Positions 32,090 through 43,800 of a stretch of DNA of 64,000 bases are shown piece by piece. Both the position numbers and the translations under genes were made by a program. Origin of the DNA: Puccinia triticina (Eukaryota > Basidiomycota > Pucciniomycetes > Pucciniales > Pucciniaceae); contig NC_070560.1 in assembly GCF_026914185.1 (NCBI RefSeq), positions 3,959,501 through 4,023,500 on the forward strand, written 5' to 3'. Every line of letters starts with the position of its first letter. The stretch's first letter is position 1. The notes under the pieces are model-generated. The model saw only the letters and a program-made list of their open reading frames with translations, did not search any database and was not told where the DNA came from.

Positions 32090-34058
32090 CACCACGGGTG
32101 CAAAAAAATATTTTGAAAACCAATTTGAATGGTTTTCAAAATATTTCCAATACACTCAGTCCTGGACGTCCTGAGGAACGAGTCGGACTAACAATTTTCA
32201 GATATTTTTAATATATTCTCAGAACCGCCTCAGGTGGTTCTGAATATATCTGAAAAACCATTCTGGTTGAAGAAATATTCTTGAAACCACTTCAAATGGT
32301 TTTCAAAACCAATTTGGTTGGCTGATAAGTGTTGAAAACCAATTTGGTGGGCCAAACAGTTTTGAAAACCCAAATTGGTTGACCAAAAGGTTGTAGAAAC
32401 CATTTTGGTTGACAATTTGGTTTGAAAAATCAAGATTGGTCAGACAAATGGTTCCGGAAACCATTTTGGTTGGCCAATCTGTGTGGATAACCAACATCGG
32501 TGAGCCAAATGGTTTCAATAACCACATTTTGGTTGCCAAAAACATTCCCGGGCCATCATTGGTTCCAGGAAACATTTGCGTGCACCAATTTCTGTACAGC
32601 AAAATTTGGCAATCAAAAAGTTAGGAGAATCCTTCATTACAACCTGGTCCCAGGGAAAATAAGAAAAGAGGTTATGGAACTACAAGCAATAAAAATTTAA
32701 AAAACAATAAGGATAAAAACAAAATGATCGGGAGGAGATAAAGAGCAACAGTTAGTGAGTGGATTATTCTTAGGCAACAATGACCTCAGCGAGCTGGGCC
32801 ATCTTGTACTTGATGCGGGGGGCAATGGGGCCGAAGTCGGAACCGAGGCAGCCAAGTCTGTTGGTGTATCTGGTGAAGTCGATGAGCAGGGCGGCAACGC
32901 CCTCGGCGACGGGCTCGGCGAGGGGCTCAATGATGCGCTCGAAGAAGAGGCGCAGCATTGAGATGGCCTGCTCGATGAAGTGGCTGAACGGGCTCTGCGG
33001 CTTGGCGCGCTCGGGGAACAGAGCGGTGTGGAGCTTGGTGCCCAGGCCGTCTTACGCCCTCGCGCACCGCAGGTCGTCGGCAACAAGCAGGTCCACCATC
33101 TCCTGTGATCTCCCCACACATCCGTCACAGTCATCAGTTTCTGGGGTAGGGGAGGGGAGGAGGGGGTGGAAGGAGACGACGCACCTGGATGTACCGGCCC
33201 ACGTTCCGGGCCCGGTCGGGCAGCGCATAGAACCGGTTGTGGAGCAGGTCGGGGGGGATGAAGTGGTAGAGCGGGGGCGGGCACGGTTTGGGATGCAAGG
33301 GGTTGTGGAGGGAGGCGATGGAGGTGAGGAGGCCAGAGATGCTGATCCAGGCATTTGTATTTTCCTGCATCTTGTATCCCAACAAATGAGCCCACAAGAG
33401 AAAAGCAAAGCGTGTGTGAGAGAGAAGAGACGGACCAGGACGCCTTTGCTAGAGATGGTGCCGAGGGCCGGCGCACAGTTGTACATGCCAGCATCGCCGG
33501 AGGAGTCCTCGAAGGGGTGATGGCCAACAAGGGAGGAGAGGAGTTTCCAGCAGCGGAGGGCCTCGTTCCAGAGGGGATTGATGATGGGCGAGTTGTGGAG
33601 GCAACTGGGGGAATATTTTCAAGTCTCCGGTCGGAGAAAGCATCTGGGGGGATATTTCAAATATATATCAAATGGTATAAATGGCTGCGCAGCCCGCAGT
33701 CCTCGGCATGCCACGATTGAGTTTTCAGAACTGCCTGCCTATGTCAGGACAGTTCTGAGAAATATTTCCAGGAACTTCCATTTGGTTCTGGGAACCGCTC
33801 TGCCAACGTTTTTGGTTTTGATATCCTTTACACCAACCATTTTGGTTTTCAGAACCAATCCCACAACATTTGGGAAAAAGTTGTGAGATTGGTTCTGAAA
33901 ACCAAATCTCTTAGAGGACGGTGGTCATTCTCTCACAAATGGTTTTGGGAACCAAATGGGTTCCCAAACCAAATTCAGACCAATTTGGTCCTAAAAACCA
34001 CTATCCAACCATTTTGGTTCTCAAGACCACCTTGGAAACTTTTAGTGCACCCGTGGTG
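32090..34058. mobile_element. 1969-bp TA-flanked TIR element carrying a host-gene fragment
   Basis: Ends CACCACGGGTGCA and TGCACCCGTGGTG with TA on both sides (32088-32089 and 34059-34060). Both arms are built of repeated AACCANNTTGGTTNNC motifs. The same ends and arms occur in the 376-bp element at 34309-34684, so both belong to one family. The middle (about 32700-33640) is GC-rich and unlike the arms: it holds an intron-containing gene fragment. No transposase is encoded. Confidence 0.85.
32770..33625 (-). pseudogene. intron-containing gene fragment captured by the TA-flanked element
   Basis: Exons on the minus strand: about 33625-33436 (NPLWNEALRCWKLLSSL...), 33370-33185 (MQENTNAWISISGLLTSIAS... 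to ARNVGRYIQ) and 33102-32770 (EMVDLLVADDLRC... to KYKMAQLAEVIVA and stop). The introns start GTCCGT and GTGCGT and end AAG and CAG. The frame is continuous apart from one TAA at 33054-33052, after which it reads on to a natural-looking C-terminus. GC content is far above the flanking arms. I do not recognise the family. Retained introns point to DNA-level capture rather than retroposition. Confidence 0.6.
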
Positions 34059-34189
34059 TACCGCCAACCGGTCACTCTTGCTTGGCTCCGTCGCCAGCGA
34101 AATTTTGTCTCCAACCGATTTAAAGGAAGCCATTGCCCTGCGGTCGAGGGGCCCAGTCTCCATCACCCTTAGAATCAATCAACAGTAAG

Positions 34190-34729
34190 ATGAAATCCTT
34201 CTTATGCCTCATCATAGTCTCACTCACCCTCTTTGAACAAGCCATGGTCATAATACCAGGGGACGCCAGCATTCATTTGGGCGCTTGCGGAAAATGCACT
34301 TGCCAGTACACCACGGGTGCAACAAAATATTTTGAAAACCAGTTTGATTGGTTTTCAGAATATTTTTTTTAATTGAGTCCGGACGTCCTGAAGAACAAGT
34401 CGGACTAACCATTTTCAGATATTTTTAAAATATTTCTGGAACCACCTGAGGTGGTTTTAAAAATAATTTGGAAACCAATTTGGTTTGAAAAATATTTCCA
34501 GAACCATCTGAAATGGTTTTGGAAACCATTTGGATGCTCCTTCTCTCACGGCACGGTTTTTGGGACCTTTTTGGCAACGGAATTTGTCCACAAACCAGAT
34601 TCGGACCAATTTGGTTCAGACAACCACTATCCAATCAATTTGGTTTTGAAAACCATCCCAAAAACTTTTGGTGCACCCGTGGTGTATAGTGAGACGGGCG
34701 TACAAATAGGGAAGCCCATATGCCTCTAG
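34190..34729 (+). pseudogene. small secreted four-cysteine protein, second copy, split by a MITE
   Basis: ATG at 34190 begins a signal peptide (MKSFLCLIIVSLTLFEQA) followed by GACGKCTCQ, matching the gene at 31135-31302. At that point the 376-bp element at 34309-34684 interrupts the frame. Beyond it, GVQIGKP...CL and TAG (34727-34729) complete the family pattern in the frame expected after loss of the insert and one TA. With the element in place the frame ends at 34372 after about 20 foreign residues, so the C-terminal cysteine is lost. Confidence 0.75.
34309..34684. mobile_element. 376-bp TA-flanked MITE
   Basis: Ends CACCACGGGTGCA and TGCACCCGTGGTG, with TA duplicated at 34307-34308 and 34685-34686. 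The arms share AACCANTTTGGTT motifs and a GGACGTCCTGA block with the larger element at 32090-34058. Non-coding. Confidence 0.9.
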
Positions 34730-35209
34730 TAGTTAGGCTATGTACATGTCTGCCAACAACCGGAAGCTTGCCGTCTTTTGTTGAACAATGTCAGACAATA
34801 CCCGTCATTCTTACCAGCAAGTAACTGCTGACAACGCTCCCAACAATGCACTCCAAACTCTACATGTTCTCTTTTCTGGATTGATTATTGAAATGTTTGT
34901 GTGAAATCATCGGAGTGTGACCCTCTGGCTGGAGTTGTGGACCGTCACACATAAGTAAAGCCAGCAGCTGGTACTCTTACTGGGTTGGTGGGTCTGGTGC
35001 TGATAAGTTTTTCACGTGGAAAGCTGTGTGTCTGAAAGCGGCAGAAGGGCGGAATCCGCAAGATTAAAGACAGTTTTAGATATCACCATTGAGCAAACTC
35101 AATGCAACCTCCGCCTTGGTCGCCTGCTTGGCGAGTTGTATACAAGCTTCAAGATAGATCAGTGAGGTGAACCACAGCAGATGTATTGTCCCAGGGGCGG
35201 TGGCCTGAC
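34730..35209. other. no gene recognised
   Basis: 3-prime flank of the split secreted protein gene (its first 100 bases match the flank of the other copy), then unremarkable sequence up to the hAT copy 2 end. Confidence 0.4.
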
Positions 35210-35999
35210 CCAAGACCGCACATATTACGCTAAATTACATTAGCGCCGCTACAAGTGTAGCTTGGCGGTTTCCCGCTAACAGTTTTTGCTGTTAGCGTTA
35301 GCTGTAGCTGAAAAACACTAATTCTAGCGCTAACGTAGCGCTCTTCCCGCTACACTTCCCAGCCCCCCTTTGTAGCTTAGCGGATTGGCCCTCGCTAACG
35401 CTAAAAAAAAAATTAATTTAGCGTTGTAGCTTTGCGAGGCGCTAAAAATTCTACTGCGTTCAAATTAGTGGGTAATCTATTACGGATTTGCAGTAGCGGT
35501 TGATTCACTGCAGTTTAAACCTAGCGCAGCACGCTACCATTTCAAACGCGCAGTTAAAATAATGATACCACAACCACTCTTGCACATTTCTGGCCAGCTT
35601 CAAACCTAAGTCCAGCTTTGCCAGCACCAAATCAACCGCTTGCTAATTGCTGGCAGAACTCTTACGGTCTCAGCTTGATTTTTTTTATTTATCTCGACTA
35701 AGTATACTACAATGAGTGACTGTAAAGCAAGAGAGTCTACCCCACCCAATCGAACAAACTTGAATCCAAACCCTCGCCAATCATCCCGTATCCGCACTCC
35801 CCTGCAGCGCCCTGGGTTTGTTCCAACACAGACCAACTCCCGAAGAGCACAGCCGCGTTCTTGCTCCGCTCAACCCAATGGCCAGAGGAAAAGCCAAAAC
35901 ACCAAGGAACCTGTATCACTTCCCGCAACAGACAGCCAGGTATGCTCATTTTAGTGGATGTATATTCAATAAATCCAAGTTTATTAAAGACACAGATTT

Positions 36000-37085
36000 T
36001 TCTGAATCCCAAAAAAAAAAATTCATGGGTTCCCCCTACAACTTTAAAAAATTGAGAAAACAAAATCATGGGTTCCCCCAAATTATAAACAGAGAAAGCA
36101 ACAACTGTAACTAATTCCAACAACTCAAATAGCCTTCCAACATCAGCAAAAGTGCTGTGCCCCAGGCTCAGTCCCTAGCCTGTGTCAAGCAGGTCAAAAG
36201 CACTGGACGTGAAGGCCCCTGGCCCGCAGCAAAGGCTGCTGACCAGTGAGGGGCCCACTCTTTGCCCCTCAAACTGTGCAAGTGCAACAGCGGAGGGGGG
36301 CGAGGACAAACCACACGCTGGAATTACAGCGGCAGAGGATGCCTGGGGGAATCAAATACCACATCAGGCTTCACCTTAAATAGCCATTTGGACTCAACAC
36401 AACTGCCCGACTGCTCCCCTCCAACTCGATGCCTTGGCCCTGGTACCCAGTTTCGACCACTAGGGTGTCACCAAGCTCCCAATTACACACAACGATTTCA
36501 GCGCCACGAGGGCCGTTACAGACAACATCACTTGATACATATGTAAGCATGTGCGCAACAAGGAACTCCTCCCAACAATTGCATCACCTGACAACACTAT
36601 ACACTTCTCTAACCGCTGCTAGGCACCACCTTAACCATTGGACAGCCTCCCTGGGAGTGTTTGTTGCTCTGGCCGGGCTGGGATGGTCAATCATCAAGTA
36701 GTACTCCACAAGCTTAATCTGACTCCTGTTCACCTTTTGGCTACCAATCCACTCGGCACCGAGGTATTTTCCACCCTTGTAGTGAGTGATTGTATGTGCA
36801 CCACTCTATCTTCTTTTTTTGCTCTTCTCTGCGCCTGATGGCTGACTTGATTTCTCTCATCACACAGCTGTCTAGGCAACATAATGGTAGCTGTATGGAC
36901 CTCAATTGACTCATTGCTCTTTGGATTTCCTGGACGCTTGGGCTAGCGCGTTGATTTGTTGCTATCCTATGTGCAAGGCAAATCTTGCGCTCGGTTCTTG
37001 TGTTGCTGACGTAAAGGTAAGTTTTATTCACATTGAAAGGATTCAGTAAAAAAGAAGAATGAAAGGATGATGATTTATTTTATGT
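36000..37085. other. Helitron 5-prime half, no gene recognised
   Basis: Mixed-composition sequence with only short ORFs on both strands. Some may be captured fragments, but none is recognisable. Confidence 0.3.
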
Positions 37086-37432
37086 TTTGATTTCAATCAG
37101 CGCAAGACACCTCCCTCATAACTAGCACCCCTTCTCAAGGCACGCATACTGGTGCTACATGTACGTGCTCGAGGATTAGTCCTGATCCTTTAAATCGCTG
37201 TTTCATGTGTAAACCTGGTTCTAATGTTTACCTTACCAGCCAAAAAGTGCAATTTCCAGACAATCTACGATTGCCCCAAGGCTGAGCGAGGTTCAATGGA
37301 TTCATCAACCTTCCCCCTCCGAATAGTCTCAGATTTATGAAAGGTGCAATACAGCCATACACATTGGGTGATATGGTTATCTCTAACGCACTTGCACCTC
37401 AGGCATGTTGAATTGTAAGCATGTTGAATTGA
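37086..37432 (+). pseudogene. possible captured coding fragment, cysteine-containing
   Basis: After a good 3-prime splice site (TTTCAATCAG) a frame reads a Thr/Ser-rich start, a cysteine-rich segment (ATCTCSRISPDPLNRCFMC), then a Gly/Pro-rich part to a stop at about 37412. It is broken once by a TGA that would be Arg if the codon were CGA. No upstream exon in phase was found and no family is recognised. Confidence 0.25.
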
Positions 37433-37492
37433 ATGAGCCCAAGATGGAACGAGCGGGCAGCTCTTGCAAGACTAGCAAACGGCGGTGGTGGT

Positions 37493-38225
37493 TGTGAGAA
37501 TTCACAAGACTAAGAGTATTATACTTCTTGTGTAAGTATGCAATCTATCTGACATGTTCAGAGATGTAGATAGAAAAAGAGAAACGGTCATGTACCTAAG
37601 AGTGGATACAAGACCGGCTAGTTATAATGATAAAATAAAGAGAAGAAAACACTGCAATGCAGGCTAGGACACAAGTTTGTGCTGAGGGAACTGAAGGTTC
37701 TATTGGAGCGATTGGGCTTGATGGAGCTTAATCCTCACGGACTCCAAATCCAAGCTGCTAAGGAATCAAAGCAGCTGTTGTCTAACGCATAGGTGACGAG
37801 CAGTCAGTCTCCTGATTCTCTTAGCTTAACTTTAGCTTCTGCAACGATCAAATCACCTCCTGTGGAGGGGTCCGATATACGTTCGTTGAGGCTGGAACCC
37901 GTTGGGTCTGAGGTGGCGTCGGTTGCGAGCTTGCTGCTGTTCATACATGTAGTAATGATCAGTCATCTGCGCTTTCCTAGCTGTGGCTGACCTTATACAA
38001 GCGTGACTTACCTAATTAAGGGTCTGCTTTGCTTTGGTTGCTTAGGCGCTTTGTCTGGTGTTGATGTGGCTATGAAGAGGAACAGAGTTTCAGCATGCGC
38101 GTCAACTTTCTGTCTTGGAGCCACATGCATATGCATGGACCTAGGAACTCACCATTGCCCCTTGCGGGGTTAGGGTTTTGTTCCTTGCGCTTCCTGCGCT
38201 CTGGGGACAAGCGCGAGTCTTGACA
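37493..38225 (-). repeat. copia-2 3-prime LTR (733 bp)
   Basis: On the minus strand it begins TGTCAAGACTCG and ends GTGAATTCTCACA. The polyprotein frame runs into this LTR and stops at 38070. Confidence 0.92.
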
Positions 38226-39650
38226 GCCCGACGTGCTTCGAGCCGGAAGGTTGGAAGCAACTGATGACGAGGTTTTGATGCCAAGAGTTTCCAGCACTCG
38301 ACAAATGTTGATGCGTCCAACAGGTTTTGTGAGGAAATCAGCGGCATTTGTTTCAGATCGAATGTAGCTTAGCTGAATCAGGTTTTGCACCACTAGCTCC
38401 CAAACAAAATGTAACCTTATTGACATATGCTTGGTACGGAAACTGTTCTGAGACGTTTCACTTTTGGCTAAATCAATTGCGCCTCTATTATCGACTAGGA
38501 CTTGAACATTTTGAAGCTCTGGTTGAGTCTTCACTTCGGATGTTATATTTGACAGCCAAGCTAGTTCCCGGCCTAAGTCGGACAGAGCCTTATATTTGGC
38601 TTCTGTTGTTGACAAGGAGACCGTAGATTGCTTCAATGACTTCCACACTAGAATATGCAAGCCCGCCAGAATGGCGAATCCTGTTAAGGAGCGACGAGTA
38701 TCGGGACAGTTCCCCCAATCGGCATCTACATAGGCCTTGAGGGTGTTGTCGCCGTTCTTCATGTACGTGAGGCTCAAACTTTTAGTGCCGACTAAATACC
38801 GGTACACTTGAACCGCCGCATGATAATGCTGAATTCCAGGTTGCTCGAGGTACTGTGACAGTGCGCTGACGCTTAAGTAGTTCAGCGATCCTATGAGCGC
38901 TCTGTAGTTCACCCCTGTCTTGCAAAACTCTGAGATCTCTTGCTGGGTCGCCTTCTTCAGATAGACTTTCGGATTGAGTGGAAACAAGGCTGGATGAAGC
39001 TTGTCAAAGCTGAACTCTTCAAGTTTTTGCTCCACAAACTGAGACTGATTCACGTGAATTCCGTTTGCCCCGCGCTTGATGTTCATGCCCAACAGGAATT
39101 TTGCCTCCCCTAGATATTTAATTTTGAATTCAGCTTCCATTTCTTCCTTGAACGCCAGAGGTCGCTTACTGATGAAAACTAGATCATCTACATGAGCAAA
39201 TACATAGGTGTCTTCTCTGCCCGCAACATCTTGGCGATAGAATACACAAGGATTGGCGAGAGAGATTGTAAAGCCAATTGATTTAAGATATGTGGACAGT
39301 CTGTTATACCAGACTAGCGGAGATTGCCAAAGGCCATAGATGGCTTTCTTAAGCTCGAGTACTGAGTTTGAAGGAAACTCTAGTCCTGGCAGTGGCAACA
39401 ACGTCACCTCATTGTCCAAGGGACATGTCAAGAACGCGCTCCGCACATCAAGCTGGTGAATCTCTAGATTGTTATTGACCGCAAACAAGATGAACAGTCT
39501 TAGCGAGCAGGGACGACCGGTCGGAGCAAACCTGGCGAGGAAGTTGACGCCATACGTTTGCCAAAACCCTTGCGCACATATGTGTGCCTTGAACTCGGTC
39601 ACTTCATTCTCAGAGCCAAGTTTCTTACGGAAGGCCCATGTCGCTGGAAT

Positions 39651-39978
39651 CAAGGAAGCAACTACTACGCTAATTACATTAGCGGCGCTAATTCTGTAGC
39701 GTAGTAGTTGGCTGCTAATGATTTTGGCTGTTAGTTTTAGCTGTAATAAAAGGCCGCTAAATCACGCTAATGCTAAATTACAGCTAAATTACAGCTAATT
39801 AGCTACCCATTACAGCTAAATTAGCTGTAATTTGCAGCTAAAATTACACTTTTTTCTCAAATACCTGTTAGCTTTAAATGTAATAGATTTTAAGCTACAA
39901 TCTAGCGTAGCGTAGCGGCCTCAAAAACCGCGAAGTTAGCGCTAATTACGCTAAACGTAATTTAATAGTTGCATCCTT
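39651..39978. mobile_element. 328-bp hAT MITE in the copia-2 reverse transcriptase region
   Basis: Ends CAAGGAAGCAACTA and TAGTTGCATCCTT, with an exact 8-bp duplication GCTGGAAT (39643-39650 and 39979-39986). The interior opens ACGCTAATTACATTAGCGGC, nearly the same as the subterminal region of hAT copies 1 and 2 (ACGCTAAATTACATTAGCGC). It is thus probably a non-autonomous derivative of that hAT family. Confidence 0.9.
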
Positions 39979-40402
39979 GCTGGAATTGGAGAGTTGGACG
40001 GAAGACGCGGGCAAACCAACCAGACTTTATGCTGTTCCATATTAGCCGCCTCCTTCAGTTCCGCCTCTCACCATTGCAAGGAATCAGCCGATTGCATGGC
40101 TTGTCGATGATTTTCCGGGTCAGAGGTCACAACTGTGTGAAAAACTTGCCGTCTTCCGTAGTTGCGTATGTTTGCTTGGTCAATATCGCCAGAGATGAGA
40201 GTTGGATGTCTAGGCCCGATAACCTTCAACACACGCGTTCGAGGCGGCGGAGTGGCAGGAAACCCCTGCTGCTCCTGGTCATCGTGATTATCCTGATTGT
40301 CTTCATACTCCCCCTCTCGCTCGTCTTCACCAATCAAAGGCCCTGGAGCCAAATCCCCGAGAATCCGAGCTATGTCATTGACCTCTTCTTGCTCCGCCTC
40401 TT

Positions 40403-40752
40403 TGTTGAGTATGTTACTCAGGGTTTAGTCTTGTGTCTTTTATTCTGCTTCTCCCATGTCCCGCATCTCTCACACACATGTCACAAGATGTATGTAGTCT
40501 ATCTGAGGCAGCAGGCGTGGAAGGATCCTTTCACTATCCTTCCACGACTATCAAACACCGCCCCGTACCGTGCCTGCTGTCCTCAGGTCAGTCTCTCTTT
40601 TCTTTTGTCTTTTGTCTCTTTCCCTTTTCCTCTCTTCTTCTTCTTTGTTTTCCATTCCACTTCATTCTGATCTGCAATTCACTATCCTTCCACGACTATC
40701 GAACACCGCCCCGTACCGTGCCTGCTGTCCTCAGCCCGTCTCTCTCTCATCA
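40403..40752 (+). repeat. copia-3 5-prime LTR (350 bp)
   Basis: Contains an inverted repeat GTGGAAGGAT/ATCCTTCCAC near 40518-40546. A roughly 50-bp block (ACTATCCTTCCACGACTATC...) is repeated twice. The leader (40753-40881) starts GGTTATGAGCGCC, the likely primer-binding region. Confidence 0.95.
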
Positions 40753-40881
40753 GGTTATGAGCGCCAGTTAGCCTCCGGCTAATTCAGCTTTGCTAGACAC
40801 GTTAAATATCGGCGATTACGGTGTTACGAATCGTGCTCATCTCAAGGATCAACTTACCATTTCACTTCCCTTCCAACCCTC

Positions 40882-43800
40882 ATGTCTAACGACACAAAGG
40901 GAGAACCCTCTTCTACTCATGCCGAGTTCGGCAACAACTCTCAAGTCTCGTCTGTAGCCTCAAAGATCTCCATCGCAAGGCTTCCCATTCTCAAATCCCC
41001 CGGAAACGACTCGAACTATCTTAACTGGAAGAAAGTTGTTCATCGTGTTTTCAAGTCCGCCAAAGTGAGTCATGTGCTCACACCGGTGGATCGTGCCCGC
41101 CGACCAGCGACGTGGGAAGAGGACAACGATCTTGTTTGCGCTATTCTGGTGCAGATAGTCGACGAATCCAACCTTCGCCATCTTGCCGACGAAGATAACG
41201 CCGCAAAGATCTGGGAAGACTTATCGCGGGCCCACCAGGATTCCTCGTCTGGCGGCCGTGTTTACTGGATTCGTAAGCTCCTCAACACTCGGTTGGAAGG
41301 TGACGACATCCATGCGCATATCGAGTCTCTAGCAAAATCTTACGAACGTCTGGATTCTCTTGTCACTCCCGAGAAACCACTCACACCCGAGGACGTACAC
41401 AATGCTGCTCTCCTCAGCTCCATCCCACCCGATTGGCTCCATTGCGTCTCGGGCCTCATGAACCAGGAGGGAGTCAAGACTGAAACGATCGTTTCCGCCT
41501 TGAAAAACGAAGCCATTCGCCGTGAATCCCAAGGCGAGATCATATCCGTCTCCTTTACAAAAGCCACCGCTTCTAAGCCAAAGAGTTCTCCTAACCCATC
41601 AAAGAGCACCCACAACGATCCCTCTAAGAAAACCCGCCGCTGCCCTCTGTGTAACAGTGATTCCCACGATCTGAACTCCTGCAATAACACGCGCAAGCTC
41701 ATCGCAGAGCACAAGGCGGCGCAAAAGGCTCGTTGGGAGGCTAGCCAACAGGACAAACCACCCTCTTCCAACAAGCCCGCGGCTCGGGCCGGCAGAACCT
41801 CCGCCGCAACTCTCGGCCAGTCCTCATACAACTACGACGAGGATGAACACTCTGACTACTCAGGATCTGAACTCGAGGTGACGGCAGGGAACGCGGTGGC
41901 AGCGCTTTCTATCCCAGCCGATACCCCGCAAGGGGGGGATGCAAACATCGATTCAGGATGCTCCATGTCGATGACGCCGGACGGATCCGCTCTCGCCGAT
42001 CTTCAAGTGGATAATACTCCTGTTCGTCTGGCCGACCACTCAGTCGTCGAAGCCACTCACCGTGGCCGTGCTCAAATCCCAATCGAAGGAGGCATAACAG
42101 TCAAAACACTGGTCGTACCCGCCCTCCATGAACCTCTTCTCTCGGTAGCCGGACTCTGCGATGCAGGTGTCACGGTAGTCTTCTCCAAAAACGCCTGCGA
42201 CTTCTACCACTCGGCCACCATCTCCATCAAAGGAGAAAACGCCGGACGCGGGTACAGGAGGGGAAACCTGTACTATCTTCCCTCGGAGCCTGTGAGCTCC
42301 TCCTCCTCTCTCACTCTCACTCCCCCTGTATTTGATCGCTCGCTGCTTGGTTTCCACAACCGATTCTCGCATATCGGTTTGAAACCTTTGAAACTCCTAC
42401 TGAAATCGAACGGCATCATCCCCACAGCAATGAACGAAACGGCCGTCCAACAGTGCCCGATTTGTGTTCAGGCGAAAATGCCACGCAAGGCCTTCAAATC
42501 TCGTTCTCCTCACCGCGCGACGTTTCCCGGACAACTTATCCACTCAGATGTAGGCTCATACGAGGTAAAATCACGCGAGGGATATTCATATTTCATCACC
42601 TTTGTAGATGACTACTCTAAATTCCTTGTTGTATTTCCCATGAAATACAAAAGTGATTCATTTTCCTGCTTCAAACTTTTCCGGGCTTTGTTTGAGAGAA
42701 GTGGTGCCCACAAAATCCTGGCTCTACACTCAGACAACGGTGGGGAATACGTTTCAAACGAGTTCTCCTCTTATCTTTCGACGGCGGGTATCCAACATGA
42801 GCCCGGCCCTCCTCACTCTCCTGAGTTAAATGGCGTAGCGGAAAGGACTAACCGGACGATTAGCAATCTGATACGATCGGCTCTCATCAGTGCACACACA
42901 CCCAAATCCTTTTGGGCGGATGCGCTTTGTCACGCTCTATTCGCATACAACTCGTTTCCATGCAACACACCGGCGGGGTTCCAGTCTCCCAACTCAATAC
43001 TCAATCTGGCCTCCGTCGATCTGTCATACCTTCACCCATTCGGGTGTCTTGTATGGTATAAATTCCCCAAAGCTAATCGCAAGAAACTCGACCATAAGGG
43101 TCGTGCGGCCCTTCTCCTTTCCTATCTCTCGGACGGGAACGGCTATAGGGTGTGGGACCTTGAGAACCGGTCCGTAGTTAAGACGCGAGATGTTATCTTT
43201 CAAGACGACACGTTTCCTTACGGCTCTAAGCTCACGTCTTCTCCTCCTCCCTTATCAGCTGAGATTTCCTGGCCCATCACCCCTCCCTCCGGTCGCAGCA
43301 CTGATAACTCGAATCCGGTGGAACCTGCCGGTACCGCCCCTTCTCCACCTGTCCAATCAAATACCTCCCCGACTCCATCTCCCCCCCCATCTTCGTCGCC
43401 AACCACTCCAGCACCAGCTGTCGCCATCCCGTCTCAAGCACAACCGCCTATGACTCACAGACAATCAATGTCAGAGGCTCCCCTCAACATTCCGCTGAAG
43501 CCTAGATTTGACAGACGACTCACAGCCTCTATCCATGCACCTGGGAATGCTCCTCGACAGCCGGATGTCATCACGTCTGATTCGGACAAATCCTTGTCCA
43601 AATCCTCGTCAAGTGACTCGCCCATCCCCTCACCCAATATCTCGGTGATCTCTCTGCCGCCACTTCGTCTTTCCCCCTCCCCACCCCGACAAACCTCTCC
43701 CCCTCCTCCCATCTCTTTGCCCCCATCTCCTCAACCACCCAAATCCCCATCTCCACAACCAACGCCTCCTTCCCCAATCCCTCACGTTGCCCCGCCTCCT

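Noticed and set aside
32697..33530. 277-codon minus-strand ORF as a single-exon gene
   Set aside because: It runs through clear introns and mixes frames; the three-exon fragment reading in other frames is better supported.
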